NCBI GenBank assembly: GCA_028278545.1
Contig: JANQED010000008.1
Coordinates: 1-58,755, forward strand
Reading direction: 5' to 3'
DNA length: 58,755 nt
Source: Anaerolineales bacterium
GTDB lineage: Bacteria; Chloroflexota; Anaerolineae; Anaerolineales; UBA11858
The notes beneath the pieces are model-generated. The model saw only the letters and a program-made list of their open reading frames with translations, did not search any database and had not been told where the DNA came from. The position numbers and the translations under genes are program-made. Of this stretch, positions 41,568 to 49,914 are shown in pieces; position 1 is the stretch's first letter, and every line of letters starts with the position of its first letter.

Positions 41568-43565
41568 ATGCAGAATCTACTTTCCCGCCTCCGCCCCTCG
41601 ACTCGGCCCCTAATCAATGCTGAAGAACTCGATCAAATCCTTCACATGTTCGACAAGGCGGCTTTGCTGGTAGACAAAAGCTCCCAAGAAATTGTATCGA
41701 CGAACCCCAAGCTCATGGAGTTGACGGCCTATACCCGCGACGAATTGCTGTCGATGGAGATCGGCGATTTGTTGAGCTTGGACGTTAAGGGCCTATTGGC
41801 TATACGTAAGACATCTGAGGATGGGACTTTCCCGCGCCTTGAATTGACCACCCGCCACCAACAGAAGGTCTATGTTTCCGTGCAAACACAGCCTTTGAGC
41901 GAGACAAATCCTTGGGCGCTGATCACCCTCGAGTCCGTCACTGAGCGCATTCTCAAAAAGGCCAGCGATGATCTCGTTGCTGATCTGCTGAACCATCAAC
42001 TGCTGGCGCTCACATCCGCCACACAAAATTCTGATCCCGAAGAGGCGCTGGAGCAGGTACTGGAGATTGGCAGAAAACTTCTCCCAGAGAGCACCTTAGG
42101 GCTGTATGTCGTTCGTGGACAACAGCCCAGCATGAGGCGCATCACCACCATCGGAGAACATGCGGAGGTATTTCCAGCAGAGATCGCCTCCGCCGATGTA
42201 AATCATCTCATTCAGCCCTCGATCTGGCATAAAGGTGAACGAGCCATCACCACACTGCTCCATCAATCCGCCCGATCGGCTGGCTTTTCCTACCTGGCAT
42301 CGGCACCTATCGGAGAAAGGGGAATGGGGCCCCATCAGAAAGCCTGGCTTGGCCTGGTCATCGCAGGGGGGGTAACACCTTCGCCAGATAACACGCTTCC
42401 ACTTCTCAATATCCTGGCAGGTTTCGCCGCGGCAATCATCCACAACAACGTTCTGTTGACTAACCTGCGGAGACGGCTGATCGGCTACAAAGGCCAACTC
42501 AGCATCTGGGATGCCGTCCAAGAGAACACCAAAGATGGCGTGATCACTATTTCTCCGGACATGCTCATCCAATCGCTCAACCCAGAAGCTGAGCTCATCC
42601 TGGGCTATGCCAGCGCCGAGATCAAAGGGCTTCCCATCGACAACGTAATCATTGGTACTGACCGCTTGATGCCCGCCCTGCAACGCTCTTTACGCGGCAT
42701 CCCTACGCCCAGTCTGGGAAATACGCAACTGCACCGTCGGGATGGCGCCTCCTTCACGGCAGATTTGGAGATCAGTCCAATTTTGAGTGATGGCTCGATC
42801 ATCGGCGGGTTGATCTTTATTCGTGATTTGAGCGAGAATGAACAAATCCGGTTGAGATCCCAGCAGCTAGAACAACGCGCCCTCTTGGGTGAGGTCACGG
42901 CTATATTTGCTCACGAAGTTCGCAACCCAATCAACAACATCAACATGGGGCTGCAATTATTAGAACGCGCTTTGGACGAAGATCATCCTGAGCAAACGCG
43001 TATCCAGAGTATGCTGGAAGATTCTCGACGCCTAACGAACTTGATGGACTCGGTGCTAACCTTTTCCCGCACAGGAAACTACAAATTCGAGTCCATCGAC
43101 ATAGAGCAGTTCATCGAGCAGATCCTCAAACGGTGGAGGCCGCGTTTTCGACGGGTGAATATCCAGCCGCATCTCAAGGCACCCAGTGATCTGCCCGAAA
43201 TCCTTGGAGATCACAGAAGTTTGGAGCAGGTCTTCACCAATATCATCAGCAATGCTGTCAACGCGATGCAAGATGGTGGAGGTACATTTGCCGTGAAGCT
43301 ATCTGAAGCCGATCATCCCAGCGGAAAACCGACCGTTCAGATCGACCTCTCCGATACAGGTCTGGGGATACCCAAGGAAAATCAGGAGAAAATATTCGAG
43401 CCTTTCTTCACCACAAAACCGGATGGCACGGGCCTGGGATTAGCGATATCGAAACAGATCATCACCGCCCATCGGGGCAATATCACCGTGTCCTCCTTCC
43501 CGGGAGGGACAACTTTTCAAATCCAACTACCAGCCGTAACACCCCTGGAGACAGCCACATCATGA
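41568..43565 (+). CDS. PAS/GAF histidine kinase of the NtrB/AtoS type, 665 aa
   Basis: Cytoplasmic sensor kinase, presumably for the activator encoded next. N-terminal PAS (about 15-125; ILHMFDKAALLVD, SMEIGDLL), a GAF-like domain (about 140-300), a second PAS (about 310-430; TKDGVITISPDML, ILGYASAEIKGLP), then HisKA AIFAHEVRNPINNIN with His449 and HATPase_c (NIISNAVNAMQDGG, DTGLGIP, GTGLGLAISKQ). No membrane segments or signal, so the cue is internal or a diffusible ligand. The ATG at 41568 is one base after the rpoN stop; the gene ends in an ATGA overlap with the activator gene. Confidence 0.92.
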   Translation: MQNLLSRLRPSTRPLINAEELDQILHMFDKAALLVDKSSQEIVSTNPKLMELTAYTRDELLSMEIGDLLSLDVKGLLAIRKTSEDGTFPRLELTTRHQQKVYVSVQTQPLSETNPWALITLESVTERILKKASDDLVADLLNHQLLALTSATQNSDPEEALEQVLEIGRKLLPESTLGLYVVRGQQPSMRRITTIGEHAEVFPAEIASADVNHLIQPSIWHKGERAITTLLHQSARSAGFSYLASAPIGERGMGPHQKAWLGLVIAGGVTPSPDNTLPLLNILAGFAAAIIHNNVLLTNLRRRLIGYKGQLSIWDAVQENTKDGVITISPDMLIQSLNPEAELILGYASAEIKGLPIDNVIIGTDRLMPALQRSLRGIPTPSLGNTQLHRRDGASFTADLEISPILSDGSIIGGLIFIRDLSENEQIRLRSQQLEQRALLGEVTAIFAHEVRNPINNINMGLQLLERALDEDHPEQTRIQSMLEDSRRLTNLMDSVLTFSRTGNYKFESIDIEQFIEQILKRWRPRFRRVNIQPHLKAPSDLPEILGDHRSLEQVFTNIISNAVNAMQDGGGTFAVKLSEADHPSGKPTVQIDLSDTGLGIPKENQEKIFEPFFTTKPDGTGLGLAISKQIITAHRGNITVSSFPGGTTFQIQLPAVTPLETATS

Positions 43566-44725
43566 CAGCAACGATATTAGTCGTAGACGACGAAGAGAAC
43601 GCCCGACAGCACATTGGGGATTACCTCGAAGGAGATGGCTATGAGGTCTTGCTCGCAGCCAATCTCAAAGAGGCCCGAGCACATATTGAACAGGAAAATG
43701 CCGATATTATTCTCTTAGACGTACAGCTTCCTGACGGCTATGGCCCCGACCTTTTAGAGGAGACGACACAACTAGCTTTGCGCCCACCGATCATCCTCAT
43801 CACTGCCTACGGGGATATCGATATGGCCGTGGATGCTATGAAGAGCGGTGCGCGTGATTTCTTGCAGAAGCCAATTCAATTTGATCGGCTAGACCTTTCC
43901 ATTCAACGGGCTAAGGAGATTGTCGCGATGCGGCGCGAGCTAGCCCACTTCAGAGACCAGCAGCGCGGAGATCTGAATTTCGTCGTTGGCAAAAGTCCCG
44001 CAATACGCGAACAGCTTGATCTGGCACAGCGGGCCGCCCAGACCTCTGTTTCAGTGCTGATCACAGGAGAGACCGGCACAGGCAAGGATATGCTGGCACG
44101 AGCCATCCACCAAATGGGGCCCCGCGCCGAGAAGTCCTTTGTGGGCGTCAACTGCGCCGCCATCCAGAACACCATGCTCGAAGCGGAGTTATTCGGTCAC
44201 GAAGCCGGCGCATTCACCGGCGCACAAAAGCGCAAGCATGGCCTCATGGAAGTCGCCGATGAGGGCATCTTGTTCTTAGACGAAATCTCCTCCCTACCAG
44301 TGGATATGCAGGCCAAATTATTGCGCGCCCTGGAGGAACAGGCCTTCCGGCGTGTAGGTGGGACGAACACGATCAAGGTGGACGTGCAAATTTTGGCTGC
44401 CTCCAACCGCAATCTCGAGGCCATGATCGAAGAAGGTCAATTCAGAGAGGACCTCTACTACCGCCTGAAAGTCGTTGACCTTCACGTACCGCCGCTCAGA
44501 GAGCACAAAGAGGATATCCCAGAACTCGTCGGCCTTTTCATCAGCGAAAACAACAAGCGCATGGGGCTGAATGTCACCGATATTTCAGAACAGGCCATGG
44601 CTGCGTTGCACAAACACGATTGGCCTGGCAATATTCGCCAGTTGCGCAACGCCATCGAAAGAGCCATGCTCTTCTGCGATGAAGCCACTATCGATCTGGG
44701 TCACTTATCCTCTGAATTCAGATAG
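43562..44725 (+). CDS. Sigma-54-dependent response regulator without DNA-binding domain, 387 aa
   Basis: NtrC-class activator. Receiver domain 1-120 with phospho-acceptor Asp53, Thr81 and Lys103. AAA+ domain from about 140: Walker A GETGTGKD (169-176), the sigma-54 contact loop GAFTGA intact at 216-221, Walker B ILFLDE (236-241) and the sensor region DWPGNIRQLRN near 365. The protein stops 20 residues later (LGHLSSEFR), exactly where a Fis-type helix-turn-helix should follow; the next codons are TAG, AAA, TAG. Like FlgR of Helicobacter, it probably activates from solution and needs no upstream binding site. It is coupled by ATGA overlap to the kinase gene. Confidence 0.93.
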   Translation: MTATILVVDDEENARQHIGDYLEGDGYEVLLAANLKEARAHIEQENADIILLDVQLPDGYGPDLLEETTQLALRPPIILITAYGDIDMAVDAMKSGARDFLQKPIQFDRLDLSIQRAKEIVAMRRELAHFRDQQRGDLNFVVGKSPAIREQLDLAQRAAQTSVSVLITGETGTGKDMLARAIHQMGPRAEKSFVGVNCAAIQNTMLEAELFGHEAGAFTGAQKRKHGLMEVADEGILFLDEISSLPVDMQAKLLRALEEQAFRRVGGTNTIKVDVQILAASNRNLEAMIEEGQFREDLYYRLKVVDLHVPPLREHKEDIPELVGLFISENNKRMGLNVTDISEQAMAALHKHDWPGNIRQLRNAIERAMLFCDEATIDLGHLSSEFR

Positions 44726-44891
44726 AAATAGCCCTCACGGATCAGAACACCCAAAACAACCTTTTGGGTAGCCAGCCAACCGCGTTGGCGGTTAGGTCAG
44801 ATCAAACAGCTTCCATTGCCATTTCGGGCAAATCGTTGTACACTTCCAGAACACAATCATTACCGCGCGGAAGAATAATTGGAGAGCAAAC

Positions 44892-45071
44892 ATGAATCTT
44901 GGTCCAACTGAACTTATCATCATTCTGGTGATTGTCCTGCTTCTTTTTGGCGTTGGGCGCATCACCAGAATAGCGGGTGAACTCGGTACGGGTATCCGAG
45001 CCTTCAAGAACGGCCTACAAACTGACGACGAACCAGAGGACAAGAAGGACACCCAAGAAGAAAGCGCCTGA
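44892..45071 (+). CDS. tatA: Twin-arginine translocase subunit TatA, 59 aa
   Basis: Pore-forming subunit of the Tat exporter of folded proteins. MNLGPTELIIILVIVLLLFG gives the short N-terminal membrane helix with the preserved Phe19-Gly20 hinge, followed by the amphipathic helix (RITRIAGELGTGIRAFKNGL) and an acidic tail. Glu7 in the membrane helix is typical. GGAG lies 8 bases before the ATG. Short for TatA but complete. No tatC is in the window. An imperfect intrinsic terminator follows. Confidence 0.93.
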   Translation: MNLGPTELIIILVIVLLLFGVGRITRIAGELGTGIRAFKNGLQTDDEPEDKKDTQEESA

Positions 45072-45097
45072 ACACAATCAAGCTTCAGGAATAACGT

Positions 45098-45133
45098 AAG
45101 GGCCTTGTTTTAACCGACAAGGCCTTTGTTTTT
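45098..45133 (+). terminator. Intrinsic terminator after tatA
   Basis: An 11-bp stem AAGGGCCTTGT / ACAAGGCCTTT with one G-U pair, an 8-base loop and a following T-rich stretch (TTTGTTTTTA). Confidence 0.85.
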
Positions 45134-45176
45134 ATGGCCCCAATTGGCTAAGGAATCCGATGTCTCCTGACGTCGG

Positions 45177-45191
45177 AGAAGTTCAACTTCT
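45177..45191. promoter_or_regulatory. 15-base perfect palindrome upstream of the helicase gene
   Basis: AGAAGTTCAACTTCT, symmetric around a central C. The half AACTTCTT recurs at 45231-45237 as part of TGAACTTCTTG. It may be an operator for the repair helicase; it does not match the Bacillus or E. coli LexA boxes well enough to be named. Confidence 0.35.
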
Positions 45192-45282
45192 TTACTTGGG
45201 CCTGTTTCAATCAAAAATTTAGAACAAATTGAACTTCTTGCAAAAACCACCCTTACAACGCACCAGTAGACAAAACAACCTC

Positions 45283-47808
45283 ATGTCTTTAACGTCTCTG
45301 CTCAGCCACTGGCGATCCGACCCAAACATCGGGGGAAATATCGCCGCCTGGGAGACGATTCCTGCTCGATCAGCGTCGTTGGTGCCCTTCCCAGACGATC
45401 TTCATAGTGACCTCATCAAGCCCCTGGAGCGCACAGGGATCACGGCCCTCTATGCCCACCAGAAAGAAGCCTGGGATCATATTCAGGCCGGCCATCATCT
45501 CGCATTGGCTACCCAAACTGCCAGTGGCAAGACTTTGGCGTACAACCTGCCCGTTCTCGATTATTTAATCCGCAACCCTGAGGGGAGAGCGCTTTATCTA
45601 TTCCCGACCAAAGCGTTAGCGCAAGACCAGTTGGCCGTGATCAGTCAACAGACAGCAGTTATGAGTGATCCGTCCTACCCCATCGCTCCGGCGACATACG
45701 ATGGCGATACAGCCCAGAACGCCAGACCCGCCATCAGGGATAAATCACGGCTGATCATTACCAACCCGGATATGCTCCATATCGGTATCCTGCCGCGGCA
45801 CACAACCTGGGCGGATTTCTTCAGTAATTTGCGCTTTGTGGTCATCGACGAGATGCACATCTACCGGGGCGTCTTCGGCTCCCATGTGACCAATGTGCTC
45901 AGACGCCTGAAACGGATTGCCGGGTTCTATGGTTCGCATCCACAGTTCATCCTCACCTCGGCGACGATTGGTAATCCCGTTGAGCTAGCAGAAGGCCTGG
46001 TAGAAGAGCCGGTCACTTTGATCGACGACGATGCCTCAGCAAGAGGCCCCAAGCACTTCCTCATCTACAATCCCCCGGTCGTGGACCCCGATCTGGGTCT
46101 GCGAGCCAACTTGGTGCAGGAGTGTGTGCTGCTCGCAGATGATCTGCTCAGCTACGACCTCCAGACAATTGTCTTCGGCCGCACGAGACGTTTGGTGGAG
46201 GTGATGCTGCGCTATTTGTCTCCCTCCGACTCGGGCCTCGCTCGGGCGGGGGCCAGAGCCGTGAGAGCCTACCGCAGCGGCTACCTGCCCGATCACCGCA
46301 GAGAGATCGAAAAGGGACTGCGGGACGGTCAGGTGCGCGTCGTTGTCGCCACCACCGCCCTGGAATTGGGTATCGACATCGGCGGTATGCAAGCCACTGT
46401 GCAAGCTGGCTATCCGGGTACCATCGCTGCTACCTGGCAGCAAGCCGGGCGCGCTGGACGTGGACAGAACCCATCGTTATCCGTATTAGTGGCCTCACCG
46501 TCACCGTCGGACCAATTCCTGGCACAGCATCCAGAGTATTTCTTTCAACGCAGCCCCGAGCACGCCCTGATCAACCCGGATAACCTACTGATTTTGATCA
46601 AGCACCTCCAATGTGCGATCCACGAACTGCCCTTTGGAGGCGAGGAAGCCTTTGGGAACATCCAACCAGCCCAGATTACAGAAATTCTGAACCTCCTACA
46701 CGAGGGGGGGCAACTGCACAAGTCGAAGGACAGATTCTATTGGATGGGTGATCAGTATCCCTCGGCGAATATCTCCTTGCGCAGCGCTTCTGCCCATCCC
46801 ATCATCCTGAAGAGCAATTCGAACCCTGGCATCACGATTGGAGAGGTGGACAGCGAAGCCGCCCCATGGATGGTACACCCTGGGGCGATCTACTTACACG
46901 AGGGGGAGACTTACCTGGTGGAAGAGCTAGATTTGGAGAACCGCTTCGCTGCCCTACAGCCAACCGATGTGGACTATTTCACGCGCCCTCGCAAGGAGAC
47001 CGAGATTCAGCTGCTGGACCTCGGGGAGGAGGAGGCCATCCCGGGCGGAAGCAAAGCCTTTGGAGAACTCGCCGTGATCACCCAGGTAAACGGCTTTCAT
47101 ATGATCCGATGGGAAAGCCAGGAGAAGTTGGGTTTCCAGGAGCTTGAGCTGCCCCCCAACGAGCTGCTGACTGCCGGATACTGGCTGACTTTATCCGATG
47201 AGGTGGTCACGCATTTGCGTGCAGAAGGGTTATGGGGGGGCGACCGCAACGTTTACGGTCCCACTTGGAGGAAACAACGTCAAGCCGCTCTGGAACGCGA
47301 TGGATACACCTGTCAGGTTTGTGGGCTGCCCGAAGAGGAGTCTTCCCACCATGTCCATCACAAGACCCCCTTCCGGGCTTTTGAATCGCAGAAAGAAGCC
47401 AATCGCCTCGAAAACCTGGTTACGCTTTGTCCGCAATGCCACCAGCGCGTCGAGAGCGCCGTGCGCATGCGCAGCGGCCTTTCAGGGTTGGCTTATGCTC
47501 TGGGCCATCTGGCGCCCCTCTTTCTGATGTGCGATACGCGCGACCTGGAAGTGCACGCCGATCCCCAGTCACCGCTGACCGAAGGGCGACCAGTGGTCGT
47601 GGTCTACGAAATGATCCCCGCCGGGATAGGGTTCAGCCAACGCCTCTTCGAGTGTCATGATGAGTTAATTCATCATGCCCGCGAATTGATCATCAGCTGT
47701 GAATGCAGCGATGGCTGTCCCTCTTGTGTCGGCCCGGGGGGTGAAAGAGGTTCAGGGGGGAAATCAGAAGCGCTGGCGATACTGGGGTGTTTACAATCAA
47801 GCGCCTAA
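45283..47808 (+). CDS. MrfA/YprA-like DEAD-box helicase with inserted HNH domain, 841 aa
   Basis: Superfamily 2 DNA helicase of the Hrq1/MrfA group, whose Bacillus member repairs mitomycin damage. Walker A TQTASGKT with Lys83, motif II DEMH at 189, motif III SAT, motif VI QAGRAGRG. The C-terminal MZB/DUF1998 part ends with the zinc cluster CECSDGCPSC (806-815). Between residues 660 and 725 it is interrupted by an HNH-nuclease-like module: CQVC (677-680), HHVHH, RLENLVTLCPQCH (Cys716, Cys719). The start ATG 45283 lacks a good ribosome site; TTG 45229 is an alternative. It is not next to an MrfB-like exonuclease gene. Tail-to-tail with the small acidic protein gene. Confidence 0.9.
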   Translation: MSLTSLLSHWRSDPNIGGNIAAWETIPARSASLVPFPDDLHSDLIKPLERTGITALYAHQKEAWDHIQAGHHLALATQTASGKTLAYNLPVLDYLIRNPEGRALYLFPTKALAQDQLAVISQQTAVMSDPSYPIAPATYDGDTAQNARPAIRDKSRLIITNPDMLHIGILPRHTTWADFFSNLRFVVIDEMHIYRGVFGSHVTNVLRRLKRIAGFYGSHPQFILTSATIGNPVELAEGLVEEPVTLIDDDASARGPKHFLIYNPPVVDPDLGLRANLVQECVLLADDLLSYDLQTIVFGRTRRLVEVMLRYLSPSDSGLARAGARAVRAYRSGYLPDHRREIEKGLRDGQVRVVVATTALELGIDIGGMQATVQAGYPGTIAATWQQAGRAGRGQNPSLSVLVASPSPSDQFLAQHPEYFFQRSPEHALINPDNLLILIKHLQCAIHELPFGGEEAFGNIQPAQITEILNLLHEGGQLHKSKDRFYWMGDQYPSANISLRSASAHPIILKSNSNPGITIGEVDSEAAPWMVHPGAIYLHEGETYLVEELDLENRFAALQPTDVDYFTRPRKETEIQLLDLGEEEAIPGGSKAFGELAVITQVNGFHMIRWESQEKLGFQELELPPNELLTAGYWLTLSDEVVTHLRAEGLWGGDRNVYGPTWRKQRQAALERDGYTCQVCGLPEEESSHHVHHKTPFRAFESQKEANRLENLVTLCPQCHQRVESAVRMRSGLSGLAYALGHLAPLFLMCDTRDLEVHADPQSPLTEGRPVVVVYEMIPAGIGFSQRLFECHDELIHHARELIISCECSDGCPSCVGPGGERGSGGKSEALAILGCLQSSA

Positions 47809-47809
47809 G

Positions 47810-47921
47810 CTAGCTGACACAAACCAATCAAACTTGCTTTTGGTGACTCACATTAAACCAAAACCGCGCCACTCATGGGCGCGGGCAATACTCGTTCCAC
47901 TATCACTTGTCTGTCAGCTAG
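47810..47921. other. Structured element between convergent genes (outer 10-bp stem with two inner hairpins)
   Basis: Outer arms CTAGCTGACA (47810-47819) and TGTCAGCTAG (47912-47921) are perfect complements. Inside lie TTTTGGT / ACCAAAA (47838-47863) and CCGCGCC / GGCGCGG (47864-47884). Folded together they would give a three-way junction of about 112 bases. It fills the gap between the stop codons of the helicase and the small acidic protein, and its right arm includes the latter's stop. It could be a bidirectional terminator, a small mobile-type repeat or a structured RNA. Confidence 0.45.
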
Positions 47922-48139
47922 AAATCGTCATCCTCCAGCCAGTCATCATCGAAATCGTCTTCATCCCATTCTTCAAAGCCCTCAAGTTCGTCCTCCCAAT
48001 CCTCATCGACTTCAAAGGGGTCATCCAATTGGGTGAATGTCAAACAGCCCTCATCGGGGTCGACATTGATCAGTGGCGCGCTGCAATAACCTTTCTCAAG
48101 GTATACACACCCCACATACAGACAGCGAATCTTTGGCAT
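47918..48139 (-). CDS. Small Cys-rich protein with very acidic tail, 73 aa
   Basis: Unnamed small protein. The first 33 residues (MPKIRCLYVGC, EKGYCSAPLI, PDEGCLTF) carry four cysteines at 6, 11, 19 and 32, a likely metal or redox site reminiscent of DUF1540-type modules. Residues 40-73 are almost entirely Asp/Glu/Trp/Phe (WEDELEGFEEWDEDDFDDD), giving a very low pI. The ATG 48139 has GGAGGAG nine bases upstream, within the gap after the VKOR stop (48160). Last gene of the rel-moeA-VKOR run. The function is unknown; a partner-binding or nucleic-acid-mimic tail is possible. Confidence 0.8.
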   Translation of the reverse strand: MPKIRCLYVGCVYLEKGYCSAPLINVDPDEGCLTFTQLDDPFEVDEDWEDELEGFEEWDEDDFDDDWLEDDDF

Positions 48140-48159
48140 CTTGAAGTTCTCCTCCAAAA

Positions 48160-48624
48160 TCAAGCATCTAGCTCATCGCTTCGCAATAAGCGTACCACAG
48201 AAATAGCCAATATTGCAACTAACAGAATAGCAGAAATCACACAATACGGGCATATCGCATGTAAGACCGCTACTTCGACATAAGTGAGATACGCCGAATA
48301 TAAAACGCCAGTTAGTGAGAGCCCGAACACCATGATGGGGGCATAGTCGCGCCACCATTGAGCTCGCGGCTCAACCATCAGCAAGAAGATGATCGCCAGG
48401 TAAGCACCAGAGCCCAAGATGGCAATGGGGATGCCTGCGATCTCCGAATAGGGGCTGTTATTGACCGACTCGCAATCCCCAATCCCGCCGCAAGCTGCGG
48501 TGGCGTTGGCGAGTTTTATGTAAGATAAGTAAATCCCATCGGCCAACCCGAGCAAAGCCAAGATGATGGCTGACCATCGCAATCGTTTATCTGTTTGTGA
48601 TACTTGCAAATGTGAAGTAGTCAT
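48160..48624 (-). CDS. Vitamin K epoxide reductase family (VKOR) protein, 154 aa
   Basis: Integral membrane enzyme that regenerates disulfide-forming oxidant using a quinone, the counterpart of DsbB. Four membrane helices. The active-site pair is Cys125-Pro-Tyr-Cys128 (HAICPYCVI), and the shuttle loop has Cys45 and Cys51 (ACGGIGDCESVNNSPYS). It lacks the fused thioredoxin domain seen in many bacterial VKORs, so it needs a separate DsbA-like partner, not found here. The ATG overlaps the moeA stop by four bases. The motif set is complete, so function is well supported. Confidence 0.92.
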   Translation of the reverse strand: MTTSHLQVSQTDKRLRWSAIILALLGLADGIYLSYIKLANATAACGGIGDCESVNNSPYSEIAGIPIAILGSGAYLAIIFLLMVEPRAQWWRDYAPIMVFGLSLTGVLYSAYLTYVEVAVLHAICPYCVISAILLVAILAISVVRLLRSDELDA

Positions 48625-49880
48625 GAATCTAATCCTTCAAAAAACCACGCCTCCAATTTGGCACCCGCAGGCAACGCTGTCACGCCCGCCGGGACGATCA
48701 ACAAGGCATTCGCATTGACCAGAGACCGCAAGTTGCCCGATCCCTGATGGCCGGTCAACTGAGCCACCCACTGGCCATCTTCATGCCATGCGCTGACCCG
48801 CAGATAACTCTCTCTGCCATCGGACCTGATCGGCTCCAACAAACTGACTTCTCTAGTCAAACGCGGCTCTTCAGGCAGACCGGCCATTTTTCTGAGCGCC
48901 GGCCTGACGAATACCTGGAAGCCAACATAAGCGGAGACCGGATTGCCCGGCAAACCAAAATAGGGCACGCCTTCATAACTGCCAAAGGCGAGCGGCTTGC
49001 CGGGACGCATATTTACGCGCCACAAAGTCAATTCGCCTTCTCGCTCCAGAACGGCCCGGACGAAATCGAAGGCCCCCACGCTCACGCCCCCAGTGGAGAG
49101 CAGCACATCGACGCCTCCCGCAACTGCCTCTTGAAGGCTCTGGCGAACGGCATCCATGGTGTCGGGGATGATCCCTAAGCGAAGCACCTCCCCTCCGCTC
49201 TGGATGACCAGGGCTTCTAGTACATACGAATTCGACTCATAAATTTTGCCACCTTCAAGAGGCGCACCCAAAGGCAGCAATTCATCACCCGGGGTCATCA
49301 AACCCACTCGCGGACGCCGGTAGACGGGGACATCTGGCAGCCCCAGCATCGCCAAAACGCCCACATCTTGGGGCCGCAGACGACGGTTGGGGTTGAGCAC
49401 TGGTTCCCCCACGCGTACGTCCTGCCCCCGAGGGCGCACATTTTCACCCTCAGGGATGGCTACGTAAACACGCACCTGTTCGGGAGCCGCCGACCCGGGA
49501 TCACCCAAACCAAAGTCGGTGTCCTCTACGCGCACGACAGCATCAGCGCCTTCTGGCAAAGCCCCTCCGGTCATAATGCGCGCCGCTTGTCCGGCTTCGA
49601 GGGAAATATCAGGTGCCGCTCCAGCAGGGATGTCCTCAACGACCGTCAAATTCACCGGTCGGTCCTCAGCAGCGCCGGCCACATCGTTGGCGCGCAAGGC
49701 GAAGCCATCCATACTGGAATTGTCGAACACCGGCAGATTGATCTGCGAATAAATCATCTCGGCCAGCACCCGGCCTGCCGCCTGGGGCAAGGGTACCTGC
49801 TCGATGTCAAGGGGCGAGAAAGCAACCATAAGCTGCTCGCGCGCCAGGGGTATTGGGATAAGCTCAGATATTTCTGCCAT
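48621..49880 (-). CDS. moeA: Molybdopterin molybdotransferase MoeA, 419 aa
   Basis: Inserts molybdate (or tungstate) into adenylylated molybdopterin, completing Moco. Typical segments: NLPVFDNSSMDGFALRAND (domain with conserved Asp), GGALPEGADAVVRVEDT, LMTPGDELLP, the ligand-binding STGGVSVGAFDF (Asp in the VSVG loop), RVNMRPGKPLAFG and GLPGNPVSA. Domain IV at the C-terminus is present, so the length is full. It should serve enzymes such as the aldehyde oxidoreductase at 28735-30453. It follows rel after 34 bases and overlaps the VKOR gene by ATGA. Confidence 0.95.
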   Translation of the reverse strand: MAEISELIPIPLAREQLMVAFSPLDIEQVPLPQAAGRVLAEMIYSQINLPVFDNSSMDGFALRANDVAGAAEDRPVNLTVVEDIPAGAAPDISLEAGQAARIMTGGALPEGADAVVRVEDTDFGLGDPGSAAPEQVRVYVAIPEGENVRPRGQDVRVGEPVLNPNRRLRPQDVGVLAMLGLPDVPVYRRPRVGLMTPGDELLPLGAPLEGGKIYESNSYVLEALVIQSGGEVLRLGIIPDTMDAVRQSLQEAVAGGVDVLLSTGGVSVGAFDFVRAVLEREGELTLWRVNMRPGKPLAFGSYEGVPYFGLPGNPVSAYVGFQVFVRPALRKMAGLPEEPRLTREVSLLEPIRSDGRESYLRVSAWHEDGQWVAQLTGHQGSGNLRSLVNANALLIVPAGVTALPAGAKLEAWFFEGLDS

Positions 49881-49914
49881 AATTCAGGCCGAAATTATAC
49901 CACCCACAAAACGA

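Noticed and set aside
47810..47921. The structured element as an integron attC site.
   Set aside because: It lacks the RYYYAAC and GTTRRRY core sites at its ends, and there is no integron integrase or cassette array here.
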